Source of the DNA: CAJXZP01 sp964195485
GTDB taxonomy: Bacteria > Bacteroidota > Bacteroidia > Flavobacteriales_G > Salibacteraceae
DNA length: 44,015 bases
Reading direction: 5' to 3'
Assembly: GCA_964195485.1 (NCBI GenBank)
Contig: CAXMPG010000052.1
Span: forward strand, 1 to 44,015
The notes under the pieces are model-generated. The model was not told the origin of the DNA. It saw only the letters and a program-made list of their open reading frames with translations, and did no database searches. Below, piece after piece: positions 1-8,354 of the stretch; the stretch's first letter is position 1; each line of letters begins with the position of its first letter. Both the position numbers and the translations under genes were made by a program.

Positions 1-17
1 ACGGCCGTTATCCTCAA
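1..17. repeat. Truncated palindrome at window edge
   Basis: The window opens with ACGGCCGTT. This is the AACGGCCGTT centre, less its first base, of the two complete palindromes at 716-755 and 781-820. Only the centre and a possible right arm (ATCCTCAA) are visible. By analogy a left arm ending in TTGAGGAT should lie just outside the window, but that is inference. If so, the transposase gene at 90-689 has related palindromes on both sides. Confidence 0.45.
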
Positions 18-89
18 CTATAAACGGGAAAAAAATCGTTCCAATTAACCGTTGATTTGAAAATTCCCTAATCCCTTAATTTCAGCCCA

Positions 90-689
90 ATGAAAGAGAA
101 ATTTAGAAATAAATATCGAATAGAATCTAACAGGTTTCCCGGTTGGGATTATTCTGGAAGTGGATTTTATTTCCTCACCTTTGTGACGCAGAATCGAATT
201 TGTAACCTTGGAGAAATCGCGAATGAAAGAATAATTTTATCTGATTACGGACGAATTGTAGCGAATGAATGGAATAAATCTTTCGAAATAAGGAAAGAGT
301 TGTTTTGTGATTCGGTGCAGGTAATGCCGAATCATATTCATGCAATCATTAAATTGGATAAAGTGGAACTAGATGAAATGGAGTCGCCCATTTCAATGGA
401 TGAAATGTTTTTAGTCAATAATTTTTTTAGCAAGCCAGCAGAATTCCGAATGCGTCCCAAGTCTATATCATCATTTGTTGCAGGTTTTAAATCGGCAGTT
501 AATACCGCTATTGATGATTTTATTGATAAAAATGGTTTGAAGTCAGATAAATTTAATCGCTTGAATCATTTCTTTCAACCCGATTATTACGACCATATAA
601 TCAGGAACAAATCAGAATATTTTAGAATTAAACGATACATTGAAAACAATCCAAAAAATTGGGGAATTGATTTAATGAAAGCGGAATAG
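90..689 (+). CDS. REP-associated tyrosine transposase (RAYT, IS200-like Y1 family)
   Basis: A 199-residue single-domain HUH-type transposase/nuclease. The metal-binding HUH motif is seen as His-Ile-His at residues 82-84 within MPNHIHAI. The candidate catalytic tyrosines are Tyr166/Tyr167 in DYYDHIIRNKSEY, followed by the RYIENNPKNW helix typical of the family. Such proteins cut and rejoin single-stranded DNA at hairpin (REP/BIME-type) sequences. Unlike true IS200 elements they are usually single-copy and act on dispersed palindromes in trans. Palindromes with a common centre flank the gene (window start, 716-755, 781-820), which fits that role. The ATG at 90 gives a normal RAYT N-terminus. 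The ORF is intact. The family assignment is strong; activity is inferred. Confidence 0.9.
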   Translation: MKEKFRNKYRIESNRFPGWDYSGSGFYFLTFVTQNRICNLGEIANERIILSDYGRIVANEWNKSFEIRKELFCDSVQVMPNHIHAIIKLDKVELDEMESPISMDEMFLVNNFFSKPAEFRMRPKSISSFVAGFKSAVNTAIDDFIDKNGLKSDKFNRLNHFFQPDYYDHIIRNKSEYFRIKRYIENNPKNWGIDLMKAE

Positions 690-715
690 ATTTTTGATTT
701 TTCTGTCCATCAGTT

Positions 716-755
716 CCATCAGCAGAGGTAAACGGCCGTTCACCTCTGCTGATGG
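716..755. repeat. 40-nt near-perfect palindrome (REP-like, AACGGCCGTT centre)
   Basis: The left arm CCATCAGCAGAGGT and right arm ACCTCTGCTGATGG are exact reverse complements around a centre containing AACGGCCGTT. Only one base pair (the A/C step next to the centre) fails. It starts 27 nt after the RAYT stop codon. It could form a long hairpin, and so could act as a transcription end or as a RAYT substrate. The shared centre with 781-820 and the window start supports a RAYT-linked repeat family. Confidence 0.8.
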
Positions 756-780
756 AATTTTCGTTTTATTTCGAATCGAA

Positions 781-820
781 TTTTAGATTGAGACGAACGG
801 CCGTTCGTCTCAATCTGAAA
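781..820. repeat. 40-nt palindrome, perfect over the inner 32 nt (AACGGCCGTT centre)
   Basis: The arms AGATTGAGACGAACGG (785-800) and CCGTTCGTCTCAATCT (801-816) are perfect reverse complements. The stem extends to 781-820 through one T:G wobble and three T:A pairs. The arm sequence differs wholly from the palindrome at 716-755, but the AACGGCCGTT centre and the 40-nt length are the same. Confidence 0.8.
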
Positions 821-859
821 AACCGTTCGTCTCAATCTAAAAAAAACTGTTCGTCTCAA
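821..859. repeat. Decayed tandem half-arms of the 781-820 palindrome
   Basis: The right arm of the preceding palindrome is repeated twice more in direct orientation: CCGTTCGTCTCAATCT at 823-838 and the diverged CTGTTCGTCTCAA at 847-859. A-runs separate them. No matching left arms are present. This looks like partial duplication by slippage or aborted RAYT processing. Confidence 0.65.
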
Positions 860-923
860 CCAAACCAAACAAAACCAAACCAAACCAAACCAAACCAAAT
901 CAATCAATCAAACCAAACCAATC
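857..923. repeat. AAACC/CAAAC microsatellite with CAAT units
   Basis: About nine pentamer units of CCAAA/CAAAC type, with one slipped unit, grade into CAAT tetramers. This low-complexity DNA runs toward the promoter of the gene at 1034. The stretch 690-1033 holds no convincing gene: an open frame over 752-961 translates only the palindromes and this repeat. Confidence 0.75.
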
Positions 924-1005
924 GAAAAAAAACCAAATCCAATAACCCGTTAATAAGTTAATCTAGCGTTAACAAATTAATTGCTTATGCCTAACAATTG
1001 AGCCG

Positions 1006-1013
1006 TACATTTG
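1006..1013 (+). promoter_or_regulatory. Probable Bacteroidota -7 promoter element TACATTTG
   Basis: TACATTTG matches the Bacteroidota sigma-A -7 consensus TAnnTTTG and lies 20 nt before the ATG at 1034. A TTG at 981-983 could be the -33 element, but the 22-nt spacer is slightly long. The identical octamer occurs at 2374-2381. Confidence 0.5.
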
Positions 1014-1033
1014 CCTTCCCAAAAAATAGAACT

Positions 1034-2329
1034 ATGGTTAGAAGTGTACTATTAATGTTATTCGTTACAATAGGATTTACGCAAGTAAAAAGTCAAGAGA
1101 TAGCAACTTTTGTTTCTTATAACTTATTGAATTACAGGAATGAAACAAGTTACTGTACCAGTACAAATAACCCTTCTGCTGCGAAAGAAGCGTACTTCAA
1201 AACCATATTTTCCTATTTACAGCCTGATTTACTAGCGTGTAATGAAGTAGGTGCTAACCCTACAAATGCCGTGAAAATATTAGACAGATGTTTAAATGTA
1301 GATGGTGAAACCAAGTACCAAATGGCTAATTTTTCAAGTACATCAGGGTCTTCTTTAGCTAACGCGTTTTACTACAACCAAGAAATGTTTACGATGTATT
1401 CGTATGACAAGGTAGAAAATGAGGTTGGTGGTCAACAAATCGTACGATTGATAAATGTATATACCTTATATTATAATAACACAAACTTGCCATTAGGAGC
1501 AGATACCACTTTTTTAACCGTGTTTATTGCGCATTTTAAAGCAGGTAACTCCAGTTCTGATAAAGCAGATAGAACAGAAGCGGCTAAAGCGGTGATGCAG
1601 TATGTAGAGGATGAATCAATCACTGGTAACTACATCATTTCTGGAGATTTCAATACCTATACCTCTACCGAAGGGGCTATTCAAAATTTAATTGACCCAG
1701 TAAATCAAGCGGTAAAATTTGTTGATCCTGTGAATAGAATGGGGGACTGGAATAATAACAGTGCCTATGCAGATGTTCATTCCCAATCTACACATTACAC
1801 CAGTAATGGATGTGCGAGTGGTGGTGGACTAGATGATCGTTTTGATTTCATTTTAGTTTCTCAATCCATTAAAGATGATTTAAACTATATGGACTATGTT
1901 TCTAATAGTTACAAAGCGGTTGCCAATGATGGGAATCACTTTAACCAGTCTATTAATCAGGGTTCAAATACCTCTGTTCCTGCTAACGTACTGGATGCGA
2001 TTTACAATGGGAGTGACCATTTACCGGTGATAATGGATATGATTATTTCAGAAGCAGCGCCAAACGGAATTTCAGATGTAGACCCAATGAGTCTAGATAT
2101 TCAATTGGTAAACCCAAATTCAAATTCTTTGAAAGGTTCCCTTACTGGAGTTTCTGGATTGTATACCCTGAATGTTTATTCCGTTACTGGAGTTAAAGTA
2201 GCTGCATTTACTGTAAATAATACTGGGAATACCGCGTTTGAACACGCGTTAAATGCCAAAGGAATTTTATTTGTGGAGGTTGTAAACGAGGCTGGGTATA
2301 AAAAAGTGATAAAGGTCATTCAGAATTAA
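1034..2329 (+). CDS. Secreted endonuclease/exonuclease/phosphatase-family protein with T9SS sorting tail
   Basis: The chosen ATG at 1034 gives 431 residues and a clean signal peptide (about residues 1-20, ending KSQ). An upstream in-frame TTG at 998 would add 12 residues before the signal and overlap the promoter box, so it is rejected. The body is an EEP (DNase I-like) fold: a metal-binding Glu in ACNEVG (residue 71), GDFN at 204-207, DDRFDFIL from 267 and SDHLPV at 327-332. The C-terminal region of about 80 residues (NVYSVTGVKV through KKVIKVIQN) resembles a type A T9SS sorting domain. The protein is thus likely exported across the outer membrane and released or anchored. The substrate could be nucleic acid or a phosphoester; the sequence does not decide. 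Its own promoter box and a 106-nt gap to the next gene suggest it is monocistronic. Confidence 0.8.
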   Translation: MVRSVLLMLFVTIGFTQVKSQEIATFVSYNLLNYRNETSYCTSTNNPSAAKEAYFKTIFSYLQPDLLACNEVGANPTNAVKILDRCLNVDGETKYQMANFSSTSGSSLANAFYYNQEMFTMYSYDKVENEVGGQQIVRLINVYTLYYNNTNLPLGADTTFLTVFIAHFKAGNSSSDKADRTEAAKAVMQYVEDESITGNYIISGDFNTYTSTEGAIQNLIDPVNQAVKFVDPVNRMGDWNNNSAYADVHSQSTHYTSNGCASGGGLDDRFDFILVSQSIKDDLNYMDYVSNSYKAVANDGNHFNQSINQGSNTSVPANVLDAIYNGSDHLPVIMDMIISEAAPNGISDVDPMSLDIQLVNPNSNSLKGSLTGVSGLYTLNVYSVTGVKVAAFTVNNTGNTAFEHALNAKGILFVEVVNEAGYKKVIKVIQN

Positions 2330-2373
2330 CAATTTAGTGATCGTTAAAAGCTGTTAAAGATTAAAAAACTCAT

Positions 2374-2381
2374 TACATTTG
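2374..2381 (+). promoter_or_regulatory. Probable -7 promoter element TACATTTG
   Basis: This exact TAnnTTTG match is the same octamer as at 1006-1013. It lies 54 nt upstream of the ATG at 2436 and is the best candidate promoter for the operon that begins with the interrupted secreted-protein gene. No exact TTG lies at the ideal -33 spacing. Confidence 0.45.
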
Positions 2382-2435
2382 TCGCCCCAAATTTTAAGTT
2401 ATGGGGAGCAAGTACAAACAAACGTTGAAAATTGA

Positions 2436-4574
2436 ATGAAATCATTATTGGCAATACTTTTAGGGTTATTATTTAGTTTATCTTCTTATTCTCAGCAATT
2501 TGACGAGAAAACAACTAAAGTTTCAGATGTTCGATTAAACGTTACCAACATAGGTACTTTCGGAAATGCATTTCGTGGTTACCGTGATGGAAGTGGCGCA
2601 CAAAGCTGCGAGTACCCTGGAGGTTCAGGGGTCTAACATTTATTTGAATCTGGTTTCTGGTTTGGTGGTGTTGTAAACGGACAAACCTTTGTTTCCACCT
2701 CTGCTTATGATGCGTCTCAAGGTTATTCAACAGGTAAGGCGGGTTTTGAATTCACAAACACTTCAGGACCTTTGAAAATTAGATCGTCTTATTTTGATAG
2801 TCCTTACTATTCACCAAGTGCTATTTCTCACGAAGATTACGTGTCTACTTTTACCGATTCGAATATCTTAATTCCAGGAACACAAATTCCAATTCAAAAT
2901 CACAATAACCCATTAAATGTTGTGGTTACCGGACATACCTATAACTGGAATTATACATTTAGTAATTTCTTTGTTATTGCTAACTTTTACATTGTAAATC
3001 ATGGTAATACTACCATTGATAGTGCCTATTTTTCCTTCTGGGCAAATACGGTAGTTAGAAACATAAATATCAGTCCTGCGGGTTCTGGCGGTGCCGGTTT
3101 CTATAATAAAGGCGGTAACGGATTCTTAGATTCTTTAAACATGTCTTATTGTTATGATAAAGGGGGCGATATTGGATTTACTGAATCATATGTAGGTCAA
3201 AAATTTTTGGGTTCAGAAGATAAACATGGTTTTCATCACCCACAATTACTAGATGATAATGGTAACCTAACAGACGATTTAAATATCCATTACAATGTGT
3301 GGCAGTTTAACAATACCTCAGATCCTATTTACTTTTTGCCTCAAGACGATAATCAGCGTTATAAAAAAATGACCGCGGGTTTGAACGATAATATTTGTTG
3401 GGACAATAATTCCAGTACAAATGGAAACTGTAGCGCGAAAAGTATTCAAGATCAAATTAATGATTTAGGTAATCGTTCAGATTTGGTTTCTGTGGGTCCA
3501 TATAGAGATTTTGCTCCTGGAGACACCATTAATGTGACTTATGCATTTATTCTGGGTCCTAAAAAGGATGATGGTAATGATCCGAGCATAAATACCTTAG
3601 AGCAAAAGGAATATTTCATGCAAAATTCTGGTTGGGCTCAAACAGCTTATAACGGAGAGGACTTGAACTTTAATGGCGAATTAGACCCCGGAGAAGATGC
3701 AAACGGAGATGGCGAAATTACAAGATACATTTTACCTGCACCACCAAATTCTCCCAAAACGCGAATAGATGCAACCGATAATAGAATTGATATTTATTGG
3801 GCAAATAATAGTGAGGCATCTGTTGATCCAATTACTAAAGAAATTGACTTTGAAGGGTACCGTGTATATTTATCTAAATTAGGATTTGACGTGGCACAAA
3901 CACCTCCAGTTCTTGATTTTGTTAAAGTAGGAGAGAACGATATTCCAAATAACGGCTTGTTTAATGATATTGGTTTTGAATCAATATTACTACCAGAACC
4001 AATTACGTTTGATGGTGATACCAATGAGTATACCTATAAGTATAGTATCAATAATATTCAAAACGGATGGCAATATGCCGTAGCAGTTACCGCTTTCGAT
4101 AGAGGGAATCCGGGTGCAAATTTAGAATCACTAGAATCGAGTCCTAACTTCAACAACTTTCGTGTATTTGCGGGTAAAGATGCTGTTAAGGATTTAGCTG
4201 AAAACGGACCGTTTGCATATCCAAATCCATACTACGGAGGTGCTGCTTGGGAAGGGGTTAGTTCATTTCAAGAAGAAAGTAGAAAACTGATTTTCGCAAA
4301 TTTACCAGAACGGTGTACTATTCGTGTATATACCACTGCAGGTGATTTACTAGATGTGATTAATCATGACCAAGATTACAAGGGAACAGATATTAGATGG
4401 TTTACCACTTTTGGTGCGGAAGATTCAGATAAAAACATTTTCTCAGGTGGAGAACACGCTTGGGATTTATTGACACAAGATAATCAGATTTTAGCTAGAG
4501 GACTCTACATCTTTACGGTAGAGGATTTAGAAACAGGAAAGCTTTACAAGTCTAAGTTTTTAATAATCAAGTAA
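2436..4574 (+). pseudogene. Large secreted protein gene interrupted by one in-frame TAA
   Basis: The reading frame is continuous from the ATG at 2436 to the TAA at 4572-4574 (712 codons plus stop) except for TAA at 2634-2636. Upstream lies a signal peptide (MKSLLAILLG through SSYSQ) and the start of the mature protein. Downstream the same frame continues directly as HLFESGFWFGGVVNGQ. The remaining 600+ residues include a DxNxNG-type acidic, possibly calcium-binding, stretch near nt 3660-3715, a fibronectin-like region and a C-terminal FlgD/T9SS-tail-like domain ending LYKSKFLIIK. A single G-to-T change (GAA to TAA) would explain the stop. The downstream part lacks a signal peptide, so it would not be exported if translated alone. 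The molecular function is unknown. The remainder shows no other lesion, so this is a recent mutation, a sequencing error or a recoded codon. Confidence 0.75.
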
Positions 4575-4599
4575 ATAAACAATAAATAAATATACAATT

Positions 4600-6831
4600 A
4601 TGAAACAAACATTACTATTAATAGTATTTGCATTTTCGACAATGTTTGGGTTTTCTCAAGTGAACGATGTGAGTATTAATGACGTGCAATTAGTGTCTAT
4701 AGCAGACTTAACTGCATGTACAGATTTATCTTCTTATGACGGTGATACCGTTAGAGTAAGAGGTATTGCACTACATGATGGAAACTTAACGGAAGTTGCT
4801 TCTGGTTCGGTTACTGGTGGTTGTAGACCAGGTATTCACCTTTTAGATACGGCTAATAACGGTTTGGGCGGAGATTTTGCTGGAATTCAAATTCACGGTG
4901 TAGAAGCTGCAGATAATTCAAATCCTGTAACAGATTTACATACTATCGTTGCTGGTGATGTAGTTGAAATTGTTGGTGTTGTTGGTACTTACGCTGGTGA
5001 GACTCAAATTTACCCGCTTGGAAACTCTTCAGTTACGGTAATGGCTCCTTTGGCTGTTCCTGCACCAAGAGTTGTTTCTGTTGGTGATTTAAATGATGGT
5101 AATAGAGTAAATCAATTACCTACTGGTGAGCCAGTTGAAGGTTCTTTGGTAATGTTAAACAATGTAACGGTTACTGCGGTAAATTTCTTTTCAGGTGGTT
5201 CTCGTGTAAGTATTGACGTTACGGATGCTAACGGAAATACAATTAATGTTTCTGACCGTTTTTTAGTTCAGAGATTACCTTCTTATACTTCAGTGAACCC
5301 AAGTGCTCCTGCAGCTAATGGTAGCTTTGTTGCTCCTCCTGTTGGATTGGTTTATGATACTTTGATTGGTATTGTATTGCATTCTGAAAACGGATGTACT
5401 GGTGGCGCTGGACGTGGTTATGAAATCAACCCGTTTGATTTATCTCACTACATTATTGGAGTAACACCTCCATCTATTGTAAATGTAATGAGAATTCCAA
5501 CGGCTCCTAAGTCTACGGATTCTCCAGTTATCAATAGTGAAATTGAAGATTTTGATGGTTCTGTAGCTTCGGTATACTTACATTATACGAACAACATTAC
5601 TGCTGGTAATTTTGATAGTGTTGCAATGACTTTAGTTGGTGGTCAAGCTGAATATTCTGGAACTATTCCAGCTATGGCTGAAGGTGACATGGTAGGATAC
5701 TTTATTAGAGCGGAAGATAATGATGGTAACATGTCTCAATATCCTGCTACTCCAGGTGGTGCTGCTACTAATAATTTAAAAGTATATACTGTCAGAGATA
5801 ATGGATTAACAATTGTAGATATCCAAAAAGTATTGGATTACAACAAAAATGATTCTTATTACACGGGTGATACTGTTACTTTGACAGGTGTAGTTTCTGC
5901 TTCTGCTAAAGATTATGATTTAGGATACGTTTATATTCAACAAATGGGTGCTACTGAATGGGGTGGATTATCTTTAATTGGTAACTCTGATTTAGTTCTT
6001 TTAAAAAGAACCGAAGAAGTAACTGTAACTGGTGTAATTGAAGAGAACTATAACTTTACAAGAATGAATGTTATTGATGTAGTGAAAACGGGTAACATTT
6101 TTCCTTTAGAAACTACTTATTTTGATCCTTCTGATGCCGCTTTGCATTCTACAGGAGAAATTGAAAAATACGAAAGTATGACTGTTGGTTTCGCAAACGG
6201 AACTTCTGGTTTATTCATGACAAATGAAAATGCGGGTTTCGGTGATTATGAAGTGGGTAGTTCTGCAACCGCTACGCAATCAACGATGGTGACTGCTGGT
6301 CGTCAAAGTGGAAGTGCATTCACTTCATTATGGGTTTCTTTAGTAACAGATATTTACTATTGGGATAATGATGGACAAATGGAAGTAGATACCGTAATTA
6401 CTTCTGCTGACATGGAAATGGATTCTATAGCAGGTATTTTATATTTCGGTTTTGGAAACTACAAATTAATGCCTCGTAACAACGATGACATTATTGGATT
6501 ATCTGAAAACGGAACTGCAATCGTATTAGATACTACAAACTATAACTATCCTGACACTGTAACTTCAGTTATCAATGTAGAAGGAGTTTCAATTGAAACT
6601 ATAATTTACCCAAACCCAGCTTCAGATCAAGTATCTGTATCTGTTGATGGTGTAAATAACTTTACAGTTGCTGTGTATGACCTTTCTGGTCGTATGGTAA
6701 GTCAATCAGTTCGTGGTTCAATTGCTACTCAAGTTTCTGTAGCTAATCTTCAAAATGGTGTTTACTTGATGAAAGTAACCGATTTAGAAGGTAACCATTT
6801 AGCTATTGATAAAATAGTTGTAAAACACTAA
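4600..6831 (+). CDS. Secreted OB-fold-repeat protein with type A T9SS sorting domain
   Basis: A 743-residue protein with a signal peptide (residues 1-20, ending GFSQ). Residues ~45-150 form an OB-fold-like unit (DTVRVRGIALHDG, then GDVVEIVGVVG). Residues ~155-280 resemble the second domain of bacterial extracellular OB-fold nucleases (PTGEPVEGSLVMLNNVTVTA), but no nuclease catalytic domain follows. An Ig-like region lies at ~290-395 and another OB-like unit at ~405-510 (GDTVTLTGVVSA). The last ~80 residues are a textbook T9SS type A tail (IIYPNPASDQVSVSV, YDLSGRMV, NGVYLMKV, KIVVKH). It starts 25 nt after the interrupted gene, probably in the same transcript, and a terminator follows at once. 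It may bind nucleic acid or glycan outside the cell; the ligand is inferred only. Confidence 0.8.
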   Translation: MKQTLLLIVFAFSTMFGFSQVNDVSINDVQLVSIADLTACTDLSSYDGDTVRVRGIALHDGNLTEVASGSVTGGCRPGIHLLDTANNGLGGDFAGIQIHGVEAADNSNPVTDLHTIVAGDVVEIVGVVGTYAGETQIYPLGNSSVTVMAPLAVPAPRVVSVGDLNDGNRVNQLPTGEPVEGSLVMLNNVTVTAVNFFSGGSRVSIDVTDANGNTINVSDRFLVQRLPSYTSVNPSAPAANGSFVAPPVGLVYDTLIGIVLHSENGCTGGAGRGYEINPFDLSHYIIGVTPPSIVNVMRIPTAPKSTDSPVINSEIEDFDGSVASVYLHYTNNITAGNFDSVAMTLVGGQAEYSGTIPAMAEGDMVGYFIRAEDNDGNMSQYPATPGGAATNNLKVYTVRDNGLTIVDIQKVLDYNKNDSYYTGDTVTLTGVVSASAKDYDLGYVYIQQMGATEWGGLSLIGNSDLVLLKRTEEVTVTGVIEENYNFTRMNVIDVVKTGNIFPLETTYFDPSDAALHSTGEIEKYESMTVGFANGTSGLFMTNENAGFGDYEVGSSATATQSTMVTAGRQSGSAFTSLWVSLVTDIYYWDNDGQMEVDTVITSADMEMDSIAGILYFGFGNYKLMPRNNDDIIGLSENGTAIVLDTTNYNYPDTVTSVINVEGVSIETIIYPNPASDQVSVSVDGVNNFTVAVYDLSGRMVSQSVRGSIATQVSVANLQNGVYLMKVTDLEGNHLAIDKIVVKH

Positions 6832-6838
6832 ATTTATT

Positions 6839-6874
6839 ACCGCAAGTATCTATAATAGGTACTTGCGGTTTTAT
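6839..6874 (+). terminator. Intrinsic terminator after the OB-fold gene
   Basis: The stem ACCGCAAGTA (6839-6848) pairs with TACTTGCGGT (6860-6869). It continues inward through a G:U, a C:G and a T:A pair and is followed by TTTTATT. It begins 8 nt after the stop codon at 6831 and separates the first surface operon from the lipoprotein/TonB operon. Confidence 0.75.
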
Positions 6875-6908
6875 TAAAATTCCTTCAGTTCATTCCATTT
6901 ATCATACA

Positions 6909-8354
6909 ATGAAACTAGATTATAAGTACATTCTTTTCTTGGTAGTTTTAGTGTCCTCTTTTGGTTGTAAAAGAACCTTAGAAAAAGATGCTAATTTATC
7001 TCCTGAAACAATTATTACTCCTGAGAGCATAAATTTAACAGGCGATAACCGGTTAAATAGTGTCGTGTTTTTGAGTTGGTTCGGAACAGATAAAGATGGT
7101 TATGTGGAAGGATACGAAATTTCATTAGACAACCAAAACTGGGTGTATACCACTCAAAACGATAGTTTATTTAGCTTTACCCTGCAACCTGGTTCAGATA
7201 CAACAGATATTGATTTCTACGTAAGAGCCATTGATAACTCCAAACTCACAGACCCTACACCAGCATACTTAAAAGTACCCTTAAAAAATACAGCTCCAGT
7301 GGCTCTTTTCGTTGAAAAAGGATTTCCGCAGGATACTACAAATATTGTCACTACCTTTAGATGGGCAGCGACAGATGCGGATGGCGATGAAACTATCGTT
7401 AAAGCATTTTTAAAAGCCAATCAAGGCGATTGGATGGAAATTGATATCAACGAAGAAATGATTTCAATTGTTCCTACTTCCAGTACAGCAACAGGAGTTA
7501 CAGAAGCTTTTGTTTATTATGGAAATAGTGCTCAGCCAACTTCAGAAAAAATAAAAGGTTTAGTGGTCGGAGATACCAACCACTTCTATGTGAAAGTAAT
7601 TGACTTTGCAAATGCAGAGAGTGAGCCAGATACTTCGGATGTGGTTTTTATTAAACCGCAAATCTCCAACAGAATATACGTTACAGGATTACCTTCAGGT
7701 CCAACTGAAGTCTATAAAAGTGTAATGAATGCGAACTCTACCGATTATGATTTGTATGATTATTACGCGGAGAATGGGAAGTATCAACCGGGTTTTTGGA
7801 TACCTACTTTCGATTTGATTTTAAGTCATTACAATGAAATTATTGTAACTACGGATGAGTCAATTTTCACCAATTCGGTTACCGGAAGAAAAACAGACCT
7901 TTTAGAATTTATTGCACCTTCTTTACAAGTGTTTAGTAATAATGGCGGGAAATCATTAGTGGTTACTTCATTTACAAAAGGACAAGATATTTCAGGAATT
8001 ACGGGTATTGTTCCAATTGATAGCTTATCGGCTTCTATTGGCCAAGCACGGTTATACCCAGATAGTACTATTGCATCTAACCTAGGGGCTAATTATTTGC
8101 CTCTAGCCGCTAATGTTGTTCTTTCAGGACTTTCTCCTTTTTATATGTCTATAGGCGCAGAAGAAGCGTATTACGGTCAAATAACTCCAGTTCAAGGCTG
8201 GACAGGTCCAAGTACTGTTGGTGCTAGACGTAAGAATGGGAACAATAACTATTACCAATATTTCTTTTCCGTTCAATTACACAAAATGGATAAGCAATTA
8301 GGGAACTTAGAAATTTTATTTGATCAGATACAAAACAATGACTTTAACTGGTAA
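6909..8354 (+). CDS. Lipoprotein with fibronectin type III-like domains
   Basis: A 481-residue predicted lipoprotein. The signal peptide ends in VSSFGC, with the lipidated cysteine at residue 20. The next ~230 residues hold two FN3/Ig-like units with the pattern SWFGTDKDGYVEGYE and RWAATDADGDETIVKA, each closing with a YVRAID/YVKVID strand. The C-terminal half has no family I can name. It opens the four-gene operon ending at 13365. Its 3' end overlaps the TonB receptor gene by 17 nt, which implies translational coupling. It may be a surface or periplasmic partner of that receptor, by analogy with receptor/lipoprotein pairs, but it does not resemble SusD. The four-gene order suggests co-function; the ligand is unknown. 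Confidence 0.75.
   Translation: MKLDYKYILFLVVLVSSFGCKRTLEKDANLSPETIITPESINLTGDNRLNSVVFLSWFGTDKDGYVEGYEISLDNQNWVYTTQNDSLFSFTLQPGSDTTDIDFYVRAIDNSKLTDPTPAYLKVPLKNTAPVALFVEKGFPQDTTNIVTTFRWAATDADGDETIVKAFLKANQGDWMEIDINEEMISIVPTSSTATGVTEAFVYYGNSAQPTSEKIKGLVVGDTNHFYVKVIDFANAESEPDTSDVVFIKPQISNRIYVTGLPSGPTEVYKSVMNANSTDYDLYDYYAENGKYQPGFWIPTFDLILSHYNEIIVTTDESIFTNSVTGRKTDLLEFIAPSLQVFSNNGGKSLVVTSFTKGQDISGITGIVPIDSLSASIGQARLYPDSTIASNLGANYLPLAANVVLSGLSPFYMSIGAEEAYYGQITPVQGWTGPSTVGARRKNGNNNYYQYFFSVQLHKMDKQLGNLEILFDQIQNNDFNW

Noticed and set aside
752..961. A 69-codon open frame on the plus strand
   Set aside because: It reads through palindrome arms and the AAACC repeat, giving only Asn/Gln/Lys/Pro low complexity. 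There is no domain or signal.
2542..2730. Antisense open frame across the interrupted gene
   Set aside because: It is opposite a clear coding frame and has no recognisable protein features.
2436..2772. Frameshift explanation for the split gene
   Set aside because: Both parts are in the same frame and the residues between 2637 and 2772 continue the protein, so only the TAA interrupts it.
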